Assembly: GCA_045617845.1 (NCBI GenBank)
Contig: JAZLJL010000092.1
Coordinates: 15,715-79,714 of the forward strand
Source of the DNA: UBA1181 sp045617845
Lineage (GTDB): Bacteria; Bacteroidota; Bacteroidia; Bacteroidales; Paludibacteraceae
Length of the DNA: 64,000 bases
Reading direction: 5' to 3'
The position numbers and the translations under genes are program-made. The notes beneath the pieces are model-generated. The model was not told where the DNA came from. It ran no database searches and saw nothing but the letters and a program-made list of their open reading frames with translations. Shown here piece by piece: positions 1-8,772 of the stretch (position 1 is the stretch's first letter; every line of letters starts with the position of its first letter).

Positions 1-291
1 ATTTTTCAAAAAAGCCTCCAACGCCTTCAAGTGTTCGGTAAAAGCGGCTCTACCGGTTTCCGTCACATGGAAAGTAGTATTAGGCTTACGACCGATGAAA
101 CGTTTAGTCGACTCGATATACCCGAGCTCCTCCAAACTACGCGTATGGCTAGCTAGATTACCGTCGGTAAGGTCGAGAAGAGACTTCAGGGCGGTGAAAT
201 CCATCTCGTCGTTCACCATCAAGGCAGACATGATCCCAAGACGCACTTTGCTCTCGAACGCTTTGTTGATATGTGTTAAATCGAATTTCAT
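1..291 (-). CDS. Winged-helix transcriptional regulator, 3' end cut by window edge
   Basis: Ninety-seven codons are open to position 1, so the C-terminus lies outside the window. The N-terminus starts MKFDLTHINKAFESKVRLGIMSAL and continues through a winged-helix pattern typical of the small MarR/ArsR-like HTH_34 group: an L..LLDLTDGNLASH recognition region, then a wing around GRKPNTTFHVTETG. It probably binds DNA as a small dimeric regulator. Its start is one base past the stop of the membrane-protein gene upstream (TGA-T-ATG), so the two are translationally coupled. Pairing of such a regulator with a small multi-spanning membrane protein is common in Bacteroidota, and autoregulation of the operon is my inference. 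Confidence 0.8.
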   Translation of the reverse strand, partial: MKFDLTHINKAFESKVRLGIMSALMVNDEMDFTALKSLLDLTDGNLASHTRSLEELGYIESTKRFIGRKPNTTFHVTETGRAAFTEHLKALEAFLKN

Positions 292-292
292 A

Positions 293-895
293 TCAAGCCT
301 TCCTTTCAAACTTTATATAAAAGACGAGACCGTAAACGATATGGCAGACACCAAAGCCCAAGCTCCAAAAGAGCAAAGAGTAGTTGACCGCACAGAAATC
401 ACATATACCTAATATGAGTTGCATATAACCCATATATTTAATGGATGAAAAAGTAAAATTCGACAAATTGATGAGCGCCAATCCATAAAAAATAAGCATA
501 AAAGAGGAGGTAAGACCGTAGTGACCTTGGTAAATCAAAGCCAAGCAGAGAAATCCGCCAACAAGAAGCGGGAGCGCGAAATTCCACAGCATCATCTTTA
601 CCGTCTTGTCCAATTTAAAAGAGAGATGGTTTTTATCAGCCTTCTTCTTTGAAAAAATGAATATAGTGAGAAGGGAGAGACACAAAAGAAACAACGCCAA
701 GACTGTCAAAATTGAGACCTTCTGATAATGGGGACATTGCGGATATTGGATGATGAAATTGGCCAAACAGCTAGCGCACAATGCGAAAACGCCCACTACA
801 GCACAGGAGAGTCCGCTAAGAGACAAGAACTTGCTAGACCTAGCCATCATCTCGTGTATCTCAGATAACGTATTTATCACTTCTTTGTTGTCCAT
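293..895 (-). CDS. Small multi-spanning membrane protein, unknown function
   Basis: I chose the start at MDNKEVINTL (200 aa) because the in-frame codons further upstream overlap the promoter. A short cytoplasmic N-terminal helix of about 25 residues is followed by about five to six hydrophobic segments arranged in pairs, with a basic loop (KKKADKNH) in the middle. I see no enzyme motif. It is the first gene of an operon with a winged-helix regulator that starts 1 base after its stop. I do not recognise the family; the context suggests a membrane protein controlled by, or signalling to, the adjacent regulator. Confidence 0.7.
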   Translation of the reverse strand: MDNKEVINTLSEIHEMMARSSKFLSLSGLSCAVVGVFALCASCLANFIIQYPQCPHYQKVSILTVLALFLLCLSLLTIFIFSKKKADKNHLSFKLDKTVKMMLWNFALPLLVGGFLCLALIYQGHYGLTSSFMLIFYGLALINLSNFTFSSIKYMGYMQLILGICDFCAVNYSLLFWSLGFGVCHIVYGLVFYIKFERKA

Positions 896-925
896 ATCTT
901 TATATTTAAAAAGAACTTTGTAATG

Positions 926-955
926 CAAAGTTACAATAGTTATGGGAAAACACAA
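926..955 (-). promoter_or_regulatory. Bacteroidota-type promoter of the membrane protein/regulator operon
   Basis: On the minus strand TTG (955-953) is followed after 19 bases by TAACTTTG (933-926), matching the TTG-N19-21-TAnnTTTG consensus. Transcription would start near 919, leaving a leader of about 25 bases before the ATG at 895. Confidence 0.65.
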
Positions 956-1014
956 CACAAAATGATAGAAAAAATAGTAAAAAAATCATATCATACTGAT
1001 TATCAGAAACAAAA

Positions 1015-1040
1015 AAGCCACAAGACAAAACTTGTGGCTT
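1015..1040 (-). terminator. Rho-independent terminator after the PrsW gene
   Basis: A perfect 10-bp inverted repeat (AAGCCACAAG / CTTGTGGCTT) encloses a 6-base loop. On the minus strand it is followed by TTTT. It lies 24 bases after the stop of the PrsW-family gene. Confidence 0.85.
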
Positions 1041-1063
1041 ATAAACATAAATGAATAAGGAAT

Positions 1064-2110
1064 TTAAAAACCGGAAACCCTAGATTGTAATTGATTGCAC
1101 TTACGTAAATAATAAGTGAGGAGCGCTACAGAAAGGAGACAAACACATAGAGAAATCAAGGAATGTCCTGTAGAGACAAAGAAATCATAGGAGCCATGGA
1201 GAACTACCGGTATAGAAAAAGCTAACAAGTAAAGGCTTCTCCTAAACTTAGGGTAAATATTCGCGAAGGACAAAAAGAAGCCCGCAATGGCTGTCAGCAC
1301 CGCATGGAAGAACGGCAATGAAGTAAGACGCAAGATATTACTGAAATAAGCGTCACTGTAATTTAAGTGTGAATTGACGTTCATCTGGTAACTAACACCT
1401 TCGTAAACACCGAAAGCGACACCTGATATCAGTCCGTAAAACACCAAGGTACGAGGAACCAAAGGACGGGAAGTGAAATGTAAAATGACCAACAAAGGAA
1501 TAGCCTTAACAAATTCCTCGGTAAGACCGACACCCAACACAAAGCCGGCGAAAGTAGTCAAAGAAGAGGAATTAGGATTAATTGCGGCATAAAAAGGATT
1601 AAGATTATTCAAATTCAACCCCCAAATCACTAGAAGGAGAAGTTGTGTGCAAAGAAAGATACGTACGGCGTATTTCATCACAACCTGTGAAGACTTAAAG
1701 AAATAGTAGAAACAAACGCCCCAAAGTATAGAAAAATATAAAGAGAGTGCATAGAATGAGACAAAACCCCTAAAAGGAAGGAAAGACAAGGCGAGCGGAG
1801 TCAAGCCTAAGAAAGCTAAAGGAATCATCTTATTATCCGCGGTCCAAAAATCCTTTTTCAAAATACCTTTCGGGAAAAGCAAATCTGAACCGATCATACT
1901 GAGTTGTTGACCTACAGAAGAATAATGGGTAGGAGAAACCTGGCTATCGATAGATTTGAGGTAACTTCCCACACTCTGACATTTTGAATTGACGTCAGGC
2001 TCAAAACAAAGAGAATCACAATTTAATATTTTGCCATCCTTAACCATCTGGCAAAGCGTATCATTCGAATAAGGACCGAACAATTTAGAATTTCTTATTA
2101 TGTATACCAT
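1064..2110 (-). CDS. PrsW-family intramembrane metalloprotease with N-terminal GYF-like domain
   Basis: The start is set at MVYIIRNSKLFGPYSNDTL (348 aa). A longer reading frame upstream encodes only very low-complexity hydrophobic sequence. Residues 1-60 look like a GYF_2 domain (aromatic/GPYS/W-poor pattern). About eight membrane segments follow with the PrsW signatures: GLTEEFVKAIP, GVAFGVYEGVSY, a conserved FFHAVLTA and a late VVLHGSYDF. The glutamates and histidines of these motifs are the presumed metal-binding active site within the membrane. PrsW in Bacillus cleaves an anti-sigma factor; the substrate here is unknown. The GYF domain may recruit proline-rich partners (inference). Confidence 0.8.
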   Translation of the reverse strand: MVYIIRNSKLFGPYSNDTLCQMVKDGKILNCDSLCFEPDVNSKCQSVGSYLKSIDSQVSPTHYSSVGQQLSMIGSDLLFPKGILKKDFWTADNKMIPLAFLGLTPLALSFLPFRGFVSFYALSLYFSILWGVCFYYFFKSSQVVMKYAVRIFLCTQLLLLVIWGLNLNNLNPFYAAINPNSSSLTTFAGFVLGVGLTEEFVKAIPLLVILHFTSRPLVPRTLVFYGLISGVAFGVYEGVSYQMNVNSHLNYSDAYFSNILRLTSLPFFHAVLTAIAGFFLSFANIYPKFRRSLYLLAFSIPVVLHGSYDFFVSTGHSLISLCVCLLSVALLTYYLRKCNQLQSRVSGF

Positions 2111-2373
2111 ATAAAAAAGTTTTTCAACAAAAATAAAAGAAAAGTAAGAAAGGGGGAAATAGATTATATAAAAAAACATAAAAAACTGACGCGGCAAAAC
2201 CGGCAAACAAAATGGCAAGTAAAATAAAAAATTATAATTAAAAATCAAAACAACAACGGATAAAATTACGAAAAGGATGACATTTGACATAAAATTATAT
2301 GAATTTGGTTTAATATTATAAAAAACGGCAGACAAAAAAAGGTACATTTGCCGAAGCAGAACAAATTAAAATG

Positions 2374-2552
2374 TATATTACTTAAACAACCTAAAATTTT
2401 TAAAACACTATTATGGAAACCGACGGAAATAGCCGTCTGCTCTATCAGTAAGACGGCTAATCTGTCTGTAAGAAACGTTTAACACAATATACAATACCTG
2501 GTTTTCTAAAAGAACGGACGCAGTCATTCTCTTCATCGATGACTGCGTCTTT
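2374..2552 (+). ncRNA. Possible small RNA or leader with two alternative hairpins and a terminator
   Basis: This lies in a 620-base gene-free stretch. A possible promoter (TTTG at 2347, TATATTAC at 2374, spacing 23, slightly long) precedes a hairpin TAGCCGTCT/AGACGGCTA (2430-2438 with 2451-2459). The left arm can alternatively pair with GACGG at 2422-2426, so two mutually exclusive structures are possible. The segment ends in a strong terminator hairpin at 2517-2549. A 12-codon reading frame (ATG at 2413, TAA at 2449-2451) overlaps the first hairpin. It could be an independent sRNA or a short leader. The existence of a transcript is inferred. Confidence 0.3.
2517..2549 (+). terminator. Terminator hairpin in the 2.4-2.6 kb gene-free stretch
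   Basis: A perfect 11-bp stem GACGCAGTCAT / ATGACTGCGTC encloses an 11-base loop and is followed by TTTC. No protein-coding gene ends here on the plus strand, which is why a small transcript upstream is suspected. Confidence 0.7.
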
Positions 2553-2654
2553 CATATAGAAAACAAAAGGAGTTAGAAAGAAAATTGTCGAACTCACATA
2601 ATAAGAAAATAACTAACAAACGTTAAAGCGGAAACAAAACTTATCAATTTCTTG

Positions 2655-2662
2655 TATATTCG
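2655..2662 (+). promoter_or_regulatory. Possible -7 element of the transglutaminase/LRR gene
   Basis: TATATTCG differs from TAnnTTTG at one position, and no clear upstream TTG is visible. If used, the leader would be about 65 bases to the ATG at 2733. Confidence 0.35.
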
Positions 2663-2732
2663 CGGTCAAAAGATGTATAAAAGGGAATATTGTAGTTATA
2701 CTATAAAATTTAAATAGAACAAATAAAGAAAC

Positions 2733-4700
2733 ATGAGAAGAAGCAGATTAACATTTAAGGAAACCATTATTTTAATGTTATCGGTTTGCATCACACCATT
2801 CCTGTCTATAGACGCACAAACAAGAAACAACACAAACATAAACCTTTCAGAACAATATACGGAAGGAAGGAACATAAAGTTAATGAAGTTAAGGACTGGC
2901 AGGGGTATGGCAGACTCCAAACTCATAACCAACAGCAAGAAGTTCCAAAAGACGGAAATGTTGAAACCATTAGAGGACAAACATGCGATTCGACCGATAA
3001 TGGGACAAAAGAACGAACCGGTGCCAATTCCGGCTAACATAGAGAAAGCCAGCACAGCAGCCGCTCACCTAACGTCACAAAACGACGCGCTGGTATTCAG
3101 CTCAACCAATTTTGAAAACGGAAGAGATAAAAACTACGACAAAATAGACAACAAAATGGCGAAACTGGAGTTACAAAACTCCTTGACAATAACTGCGGCA
3201 ACCAACAAAATAATCAGTGCCTCGGGCGCGAAGACAATGAAACAAAAGGCAAGAGCCATTTATAGTTGGCTAGCGCAAAACATCGAATACGACACCACCA
3301 AGACAATAAGAAGCAGCGAAGAGACATTCGAACAACGGAAAGGTATCAGCGAAGGTTACGCAAAACTATACAAAGCAATGGCGCAAGCGGCAGGAATGGA
3401 ATGCTACTTCGTCATAGGATATCTTAAACCTTGGGGATACGAGAAAGGTATGGAGCTGGATTACCATGCATGGAACATCGTAACAGACGGCAAAGAGAAC
3501 ATCATGCTGGACGTTGCGCTGAGCGCAGGTTACATGAACGACAGTCTAACGGCATATGTGAAGAATTTCGACGACGAGTGGTTCGACGTAGACCCTTACC
3601 TGATGATTTACTCGCATTACCCTAAATGCGGTCAATTCCAATACGTGAACACATATTTGACGCCAGAACAGTTCAAAGACATACCAAGATTGGAACCAGC
3701 GTTGAAATGGGCAGGAATCGACGAGAGGAACCTACAATCATTCATGTACGGACACAAAAAAAGTTGGAGCCCATATATCTTCAACAACAACGAAGGACTG
3801 AAAAACGGCATTAAAATCAACAAACTGCAAATGACAAGCACACTTCAGAAAGGGAAAGAATACAGATTCAACTTCACGATTCCTGAAGGCATGAGGATAT
3901 GGGCGCAAAATGGGGAAGAAAGCGTCGAAATCACCAACGACGAAGATGCGGTGATAAAATCGGTCCAAAACGGCAAATTGACATTTTACTACACGAAAAA
4001 GGACGCACCGATCGGACAAGCGTTACTCTACTATAAAGTAGAAGACGAAGAACCTGTACAAACCTACGTGAGGGTCAACACACTATCCAAAAAGAATTCG
4101 TACACGCCAAGCGAAGCGGACGCAATGTGCCTATCCACAGTCAACCCACAAAAACAACTAATCATCTACCCAGGAAGGAAAATCATCAAATGGGACGAAT
4201 TCAGAGGCAGAACGGATTTCGAAAGTGTAGAAATTCCTATCTCGATCAGTAAAATCGGATACCGGGCTTTCGAAGGGTGCACAAGCCTTAAAAAACTAAT
4301 CGTACCAAACACGACGGATGTGGTAGGCAGAAGATCATTCTTGGGATGTTCCAACCTAGCCAACGCAAGCATAGGAGCAAGAGAGCTGAGGACAGAATGT
4401 TTTTGGGAATGCAACCGACTAGAGAAAGTATCCTTCTCAGGAACAGTTAATGAAATCGGATCAAGCGCTTTCGCATTCTGCACGAAACTGACAGATGTCT
4501 CTTTAGGCGAAGCGACAATGAAAGTGGGCAAATGGGCATTTTGGGCAGGCGGTGGTCAAATGAGGTTGTACTTGCCGGAAAGAGTGAATGAAATCGGGGA
4601 ATATGTGATAAACCCGGCGGATAAACTCGTAGTACCTGCGACATCTTACTCAAGACAATATGCGCAAAACAAAGGGTTCATGTTCTTCATCGAAGAATAA
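2733..4700 (+). CDS. Secreted transglutaminase-fold protein with C-terminal BspA-like leucine-rich repeats; catalytic Cys replaced by Ser
   Basis: A signal peptide (residues 1-29, hydrophobic core ILMLSVCITPFL, cleavage near DAQ) directs export. Residues about 165-275 form a transglutaminase-like core (AIYSWLAQNIEYD, then RKGISEGYAKLY, then DYHAWNIV). In active relatives the second motif is KGVCxGYA. Here residue 206 is Ser (codon AGC at 3348-3350), while the His (245) and an Asp (260) remain. A beta-rich region follows at 330-450. From about 480 there are BspA-type LRR_5 repeats (pattern IGYRAFEGCTSLKKLIVP and similar) to residue 655. No T9SS sorting domain is evident. It is probably a surface or periplasmic binding protein rather than a working transglutaminase (inference). 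Confidence 0.85.
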   Translation: MRRSRLTFKETIILMLSVCITPFLSIDAQTRNNTNINLSEQYTEGRNIKLMKLRTGRGMADSKLITNSKKFQKTEMLKPLEDKHAIRPIMGQKNEPVPIPANIEKASTAAAHLTSQNDALVFSSTNFENGRDKNYDKIDNKMAKLELQNSLTITAATNKIISASGAKTMKQKARAIYSWLAQNIEYDTTKTIRSSEETFEQRKGISEGYAKLYKAMAQAAGMECYFVIGYLKPWGYEKGMELDYHAWNIVTDGKENIMLDVALSAGYMNDSLTAYVKNFDDEWFDVDPYLMIYSHYPKCGQFQYVNTYLTPEQFKDIPRLEPALKWAGIDERNLQSFMYGHKKSWSPYIFNNNEGLKNGIKINKLQMTSTLQKGKEYRFNFTIPEGMRIWAQNGEESVEITNDEDAVIKSVQNGKLTFYYTKKDAPIGQALLYYKVEDEEPVQTYVRVNTLSKKNSYTPSEADAMCLSTVNPQKQLIIYPGRKIIKWDEFRGRTDFESVEIPISISKIGYRAFEGCTSLKKLIVPNTTDVVGRRSFLGCSNLANASIGARELRTECFWECNRLEKVSFSGTVNEIGSSAFAFCTKLTDVSLGEATMKVGKWAFWAGGGQMRLYLPERVNEIGEYVINPADKLVVPATSYSRQYAQNKGFMFFIEE

Positions 4701-4720
4701 GCCCCCAAAAGACAACAATA

Positions 4721-4756
4721 ACGAAGGAGAAGACGAACAAACGTTTTCTCCTTCGT
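4721..4756 (+). terminator. Hairpin after the transglutaminase/LRR gene
   Basis: A perfect 11-bp stem ACGAAGGAGAA / TTCTCCTTCGT encloses a 14-base loop, 20 bases after the stop. There is no T-run directly after it, so termination strength is uncertain. Confidence 0.5.
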
Positions 4757-4834
4757 CGTCTTATACCGGAAAGAAATTTTCAAAATTAAAAAAGGATATC
4801 TACCAGATAGATAAACTATATGCCAAAATCATAG

Positions 4835-4842
4835 TATCTTTG
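4835..4842 (+). promoter_or_regulatory. -7 promoter element of feoAB
   Basis: TATCTTTG matches the Bacteroidota -7 consensus. Start would be near 4850, giving a leader of about 95 bases. GATAATAATT (4857-4866) just downstream resembles half of a Fur box. An inverted repeat AGACGATT/AATCGTCT (4882-4889, 4918-4925) lies in the leader. Iron control is plausible but not shown. Confidence 0.65.
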
Positions 4843-4942
4843 CAACGAAAAAGTGAGATAATAATTCGGCAGGAGACGTGAAGACGATTCAGCAAATATT
4901 ACGGAAGCGAAACTGTAAATCGTCTAGAGATTACGGAAAAAT

Positions 4943-7414
4943 ATGAATACGGACGAAAACATAAAGACATTAGCGGACATCCAAGAGAAAGAAGAATGTG
5001 TCATCGTAAAAGTGAACGGACACGGAGGGTTCCGACACAGAGTAATGGAGATGGGATTCGTTAAAGGAGAACGTGTCACAGTACTCAAGAACGCGCCGTT
5101 ACAAGACCCGATCGAATATCGGATTATGGAAACACACATATCCCTCAGACGGAGCGAAGCAAGCCATATCGAAGTAATCAGCGTCGAAGAAAGCAAAAAC
5201 TCAAACATAGACCAATACCAAGGCACATTTTCGGAAGAGGTACAAAACCGCATCAAAGAAAAGACAAAAACAATCACCGTAGCGCTAGTAGGTAACCCGA
5301 ACTGCGGCAAGACCTCGTTCTTCAACCATGCGACCGGTTTAAGGGAACACGTAGGAAACTACAGTGGAGTAACCGTATCTTCCAAAGTGGGCACATTCTA
5401 CAGGAAAGACTACACCATACACCTGGTAGACCTACCAGGGACCTACTCCATCACGGAATATTCTCCTGAAGAACTATATGTCAGGGAATACATCACGGAA
5501 AAACACCCTGACGTAATCCTAAACATCGTCGATTCGTCCAACCTCGAAAGGAACCTTTTCCTCACGACGCAACTCATAGACATGAACGTGCGCATGGTGA
5601 TGGCGCTCAATATGTACGACGAATTAGAAGACAAAGGAATGAAACTGGACGTGTCACAGCTGGAAAAAATGCTGGGATTTCCGTGCGCGCCAACTAATTC
5701 GAAGACAGGGAAAGGTATCGAACACATACTAGACCATATCATAACAGTATACGAGGAGACTGACGAAATCACAAAACATATACACATCAACTACGGAAAC
5801 GAGTTGGAAAACGCGATCAACAAGATAAAACCGTTGATAAGCGAGCACTCTGAAGTGGCAGTAGACTTCCCGTTCCGTTATGTGGCAATCAAACTTCTGG
5901 AAAACGATTCGGTAACCTATAAACACATAGAAGGACATCTGAAGGAAACCGGACTACTAAAAGAAACCGTAGAAAAATACAGGAATGAAATAGAAAAGGA
6001 ATTCGGCGAGGACGCGGTGAGCGTAATCACAAACGCTAAATACGGATTCATTAGAGGAGCATTGACAGAGACATTAACCAAGGAGAAAGAAGACAAACAG
6101 GAACTGGCATACGCAATGGATAAAATACTGACCAACAAATGGTTGGGATTTCCAGTCTTGATATGTTTCCTTTGGCTGATGTTCGAAACGACGTTCAAAT
6201 TAGGAGCATACCCCCAAAAACTCATAGAAATGGCTGTGGAATGGCTAGGAGAAACAATGGGGAACATACTCGGAGAAGGCATATTATCCGATCTAATCGT
6301 GGACGGGATCATAGGTGGCGTCGGAGGTGTCATCGTGTTCCTGCCTAACATACTAATCCTATTCTTCTTCATCTCTCTTCTGGAAGATACGGGATATATG
6401 GCGCGGGCAGCGTTCATCATGGATAAACTCATGCATAAAATGGGTCTACATGGCAAATCGTTCATACCGCTCCTGACCGGATTCGGATGTGGGGTGCCCG
6501 CCATCATGGCGACACGCACGCTTGAAAACCCGAAGGACAGGATCATCACGATGATGGCAATCCCATTCATGTCTTGTTCCGCCCGGCTGCCCGTATATCT
6601 GCTCTTCGTGAGCGCATTCTTCGAGACCAACCAAGCACTCATACTATTGAGCCTTTACCTACTAGGAATCATCATGGCAGTCCTAACCGCATTGCTCCTA
6701 AAAAAGACGAAGTTCAAGGATGATTCGGAACAATTTGTGATGGAATTACCGCCATACCGTATACCGACAACGCGCAACACCCTACTCCACATGTGGGAAA
6801 AAGGTGTCCAATATCTAAAAAAAATGGGTTCGGTAATATTAGTCTCCTCAATCATCATATGGGCCCTATGTTACTTCCCGACACACAACGAAGAAACCGA
6901 TAAAATAGACGAGGAAATCGCCATGATGGAGGAGAACACAGACTTGACGGAAGAACAAAAGGAAGCATCCGTCTCAAGCCTAAAACTGGACAGAGCCGCT
7001 GCGCAAAGCGAAAACTCATACTTGGGCAGAATCGGCAAATTCATCGAGCCAGCAGTAAAACCTCTCGGGTTCAACTGGAAAATGGGCGTGAGCATATTGA
7101 CCGGAACCGCCGCCAAAGAGATCATCGTATCATCCATGGGCGTACTTTATCATGCGGACTTACAGGCAGACGAAGAATCGGAAGGATTAAAAGCCGCGCT
7201 ACGCGCACATATCGACGATGCTGAATACCCTATGAATCCATTGATCGCCTACGGCTTCATGGTCTTTGTACTACTATACCTACCCTGCATGGCGACAGTC
7301 ACAGCAATCGCGAAAGAATCGAATTGGAAATGGGCTGTTTGCTCCATCATCTACACCACGACGGTGGCATGGATTTGTTCGTTCCTCATCCATCAAATAG
7401 GAAGATTACTCTAA
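4943..7414 (+). CDS. feoB: FeoA-FeoB fusion, ferrous iron transporter
   Basis: This protein imports Fe(II) across the inner membrane. Residues about 8-80 are a FeoA (SH3-like) domain, as in many Bacteroidota where FeoA and FeoB are fused. The GTPase follows: G1 GNPNCGKTS (117-125), G3 DLPG (163-166), G4 NMYD (223-226), and a helical insertion regulating GTP turnover. The C-terminal half (about 395-823) has the gate helices, including SCSARLPVY and LTGTAAKE. A charged loop at about 650-690 is typical. It is followed after 9 bases by a small FeoB-associated Cys-rich membrane protein, forming the usual two-gene feo unit. A Fur-family gene lies at 15.8 kb, but linkage to control of feo is not established. 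Confidence 0.97.
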   Translation: MNTDENIKTLADIQEKEECVIVKVNGHGGFRHRVMEMGFVKGERVTVLKNAPLQDPIEYRIMETHISLRRSEASHIEVISVEESKNSNIDQYQGTFSEEVQNRIKEKTKTITVALVGNPNCGKTSFFNHATGLREHVGNYSGVTVSSKVGTFYRKDYTIHLVDLPGTYSITEYSPEELYVREYITEKHPDVILNIVDSSNLERNLFLTTQLIDMNVRMVMALNMYDELEDKGMKLDVSQLEKMLGFPCAPTNSKTGKGIEHILDHIITVYEETDEITKHIHINYGNELENAINKIKPLISEHSEVAVDFPFRYVAIKLLENDSVTYKHIEGHLKETGLLKETVEKYRNEIEKEFGEDAVSVITNAKYGFIRGALTETLTKEKEDKQELAYAMDKILTNKWLGFPVLICFLWLMFETTFKLGAYPQKLIEMAVEWLGETMGNILGEGILSDLIVDGIIGGVGGVIVFLPNILILFFFISLLEDTGYMARAAFIMDKLMHKMGLHGKSFIPLLTGFGCGVPAIMATRTLENPKDRIITMMAIPFMSCSARLPVYLLFVSAFFETNQALILLSLYLLGIIMAVLTALLLKKTKFKDDSEQFVMELPPYRIPTTRNTLLHMWEKGVQYLKKMGSVILVSSIIIWALCYFPTHNEETDKIDEEIAMMEENTDLTEEQKEASVSSLKLDRAAAQSENSYLGRIGKFIEPAVKPLGFNWKMGVSILTGTAAKEIIVSSMGVLYHADLQADEESEGLKAALRAHIDDAEYPMNPLIAYGFMVFVLLYLPCMATVTAIAKESNWKWAVCSIIYTTTVAWICSFLIHQIGRLL

Positions 7415-7423
7415 CGCCAGAAA

Positions 7424-7597
7424 ATGAACGAGCAGCTTCAAAACATCATCGTATTCGTCATACTAGCAACCGCCGCGATATGGGTATTGATAAAAATCGC
7501 CCACAAAAGGAACGGTTCAAAGAAAGAATGCGGGAAATCCGTTGGTAATTGCACCGGTTGCCCTCTAGCGGACAAATGCGGAGAAAAGACAAATTAG
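7424..7597 (+). CDS. FeoB-associated Cys-rich small membrane protein
   Basis: This 57-residue protein starts MNEQLQNIIVFVILATA. One membrane helix (residues 7-25) is followed by a basic linker and four cysteines (C36, C43, C46, C52; pattern NCTGCPLADKC). This matches the FeoB-associated Cys-rich family (PF12669-like), found directly after feoB, where FeoC would sit in enterobacteria. The Cys motif probably binds iron or an Fe-S cluster or acts in redox. It begins 9 bases after the feoAB stop and is certainly co-transcribed. Confidence 0.9.
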   Translation: MNEQLQNIIVFVILATAAIWVLIKIAHKRNGSKKECGKSVGNCTGCPLADKCGEKTN

Positions 7598-7707
7598 ATA
7601 AAAACGGATCATAGGGGGGACAAAAAAACAGGCTAAACCACACGGATATTCATAAAAGTCCGACAAGTTATTTATCTATCAATAAGGAAACGAAAGAAGA
7701 AATTTCG

Positions 7708-7715
7708 TATATTTG
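7708..7715 (+). promoter_or_regulatory. -7 promoter element of the hisI-gpmI gene run
   Basis: TATATTTG fits the consensus exactly. Transcription would start near 7722, leaving a leader of only about ten bases before the ATG at 7732. No clear -33 TTG is seen. Confidence 0.65.
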
Positions 7716-7731
7716 CAAAAACTCTCAAAGA

Positions 7732-8061
7732 ATGCAAGAATTATTAGAAAAACTGGATTTCGAAAAATGCGGAGGATTAATTCCCGCCATCATCCAAGAC
7801 GCGGACACACGCGTGGTGCTGATGTTAGGATTCATGAACAAGGAAGCACTTCAGAAAACAATCGACACAAAAAAAGTCACTTTCTATAGCCGCACACGCA
7901 AATGTTTGTGGACCAAAGGAGAGACAAGCGGGCACTTCTTAAACCTGGTATCCATGAAAGAGGATTGCGACCGGGACACGCTGTTGGTGAAGGTACATCC
8001 AATCGGACCAGTATGCCACACAGGCACAGACACTTGCTGGGGAGAAGAAAACAAACTATAA
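7732..8061 (+). CDS. hisI: Phosphoribosyl-AMP cyclohydrolase (stand-alone HisI)
   Basis: It opens the adenine ring of phosphoribosyl-AMP in the third step of histidine synthesis. At 109 residues it covers the whole cyclohydrolase domain: FYSRTRKCLWTKGETSGH, then the metal-binding CDRD (C79, D80, D82) and CHTGTDTC (C95, C102). Many Bacteroidota carry a HisI-HisE fusion of about 200 residues. Here the protein stops right after the HisI domain, and no hisE or other his gene is visible in the window. It is first in a co-directional run with ftsE, metF, a DUF4834-like gene and gpmI. Confidence 0.93.
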   Translation: MQELLEKLDFEKCGGLIPAIIQDADTRVVLMLGFMNKEALQKTIDTKKVTFYSRTRKCLWTKGETSGHFLNLVSMKEDCDRDTLLVKVHPIGPVCHTGTDTCWGEENKL

Positions 8062-8074
8062 AAACGGGAAAGCA

Positions 8075-8770
8075 ATGGCAGTCATAGAATTCAACAAAGT
8101 ATGCGTAAACAGGCAAGAGCAACCCGTACTGAAAGATGTCACCCTATCCGTAAACGAAGAAGACCTCATCTTCCTTCTAGGTCGAGTAGGAAGCGGTAAA
8201 AGCACATTCCTGAAATCAATATACTACGAAGCGATCATCGCATCAGGAGAAGCGAGAGTGTTGGACTTCAATCTCAGGGAGATGAAGATGAAACAAATCC
8301 CAATGCTACGTAGGCAATTAGGCATCGTATTCCAAGACTTCCAATTATTGTCGGACCGTAACGTATACGCCAACCTGGAATTCGTTTTAAAGGCAACAGG
8401 CATGAGGTCTAAGAGCGAAATCGAAAGCCGCATCGCCGAAGTGCTCAACTATGTGGGGATGACCAACAAAGGATACCGTATGCCTCATGAGTTATCAGGA
8501 GGAGAACAACAGAGAATCGTCATCGCAAGGGCTTTACTGAACAAGCCCAAAATCATCCTGGCCGACGAACCGACTGGAAATCTAGACCCGGACACAGCGA
8601 ACGACCTCATGCAACTCTTCAGACAAATAGCCAAGGAAAAGACCGCCGTAATCATGGCGACACATAGGACTCAAATCGCGGAGAGCACACCTGGCGCAAG
8701 AATCCTCCATTTCGACAATGGAAACGTGACAGAAGGCGCCACAGCTTCAAACAGACTATACGAAGAATAA
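8075..8770 (+). CDS. ftsE: ABC-type cell division ATP-binding protein FtsE
   Basis: This is the ATPase of the FtsEX complex, which activates peptidoglycan hydrolases at division. In its 231 residues are Walker A GRVGSGKST (36-44), a Q-loop in IVFQDFQLL, signature LSGGEQQR (140-147), Walker B IILADEPTG (160-168) and the H-loop MATHR. The start is 13 bases after the hisI stop and the stop is 2 bases before metF, so it sits inside an operon. Its usual partner ftsX is not adjacent and not in this window. The short spacing and domain pattern fit FtsE better than LolD, but that alternative cannot be fully excluded. Confidence 0.82.
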   Translation: MAVIEFNKVCVNRQEQPVLKDVTLSVNEEDLIFLLGRVGSGKSTFLKSIYYEAIIASGEARVLDFNLREMKMKQIPMLRRQLGIVFQDFQLLSDRNVYANLEFVLKATGMRSKSEIESRIAEVLNYVGMTNKGYRMPHELSGGEQQRIVIARALLNKPKIILADEPTGNLDPDTANDLMQLFRQIAKEKTAVIMATHRTQIAESTPGARILHFDNGNVTEGATASNRLYEE

Positions 8771-8772
8771 AA

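Noticed and set aside
5917..6642. 241-codon open frame antisense to feoB
   Set aside because: Mirrors the feoB membrane domain; Ser/Pro/Met-rich nonsense composition.
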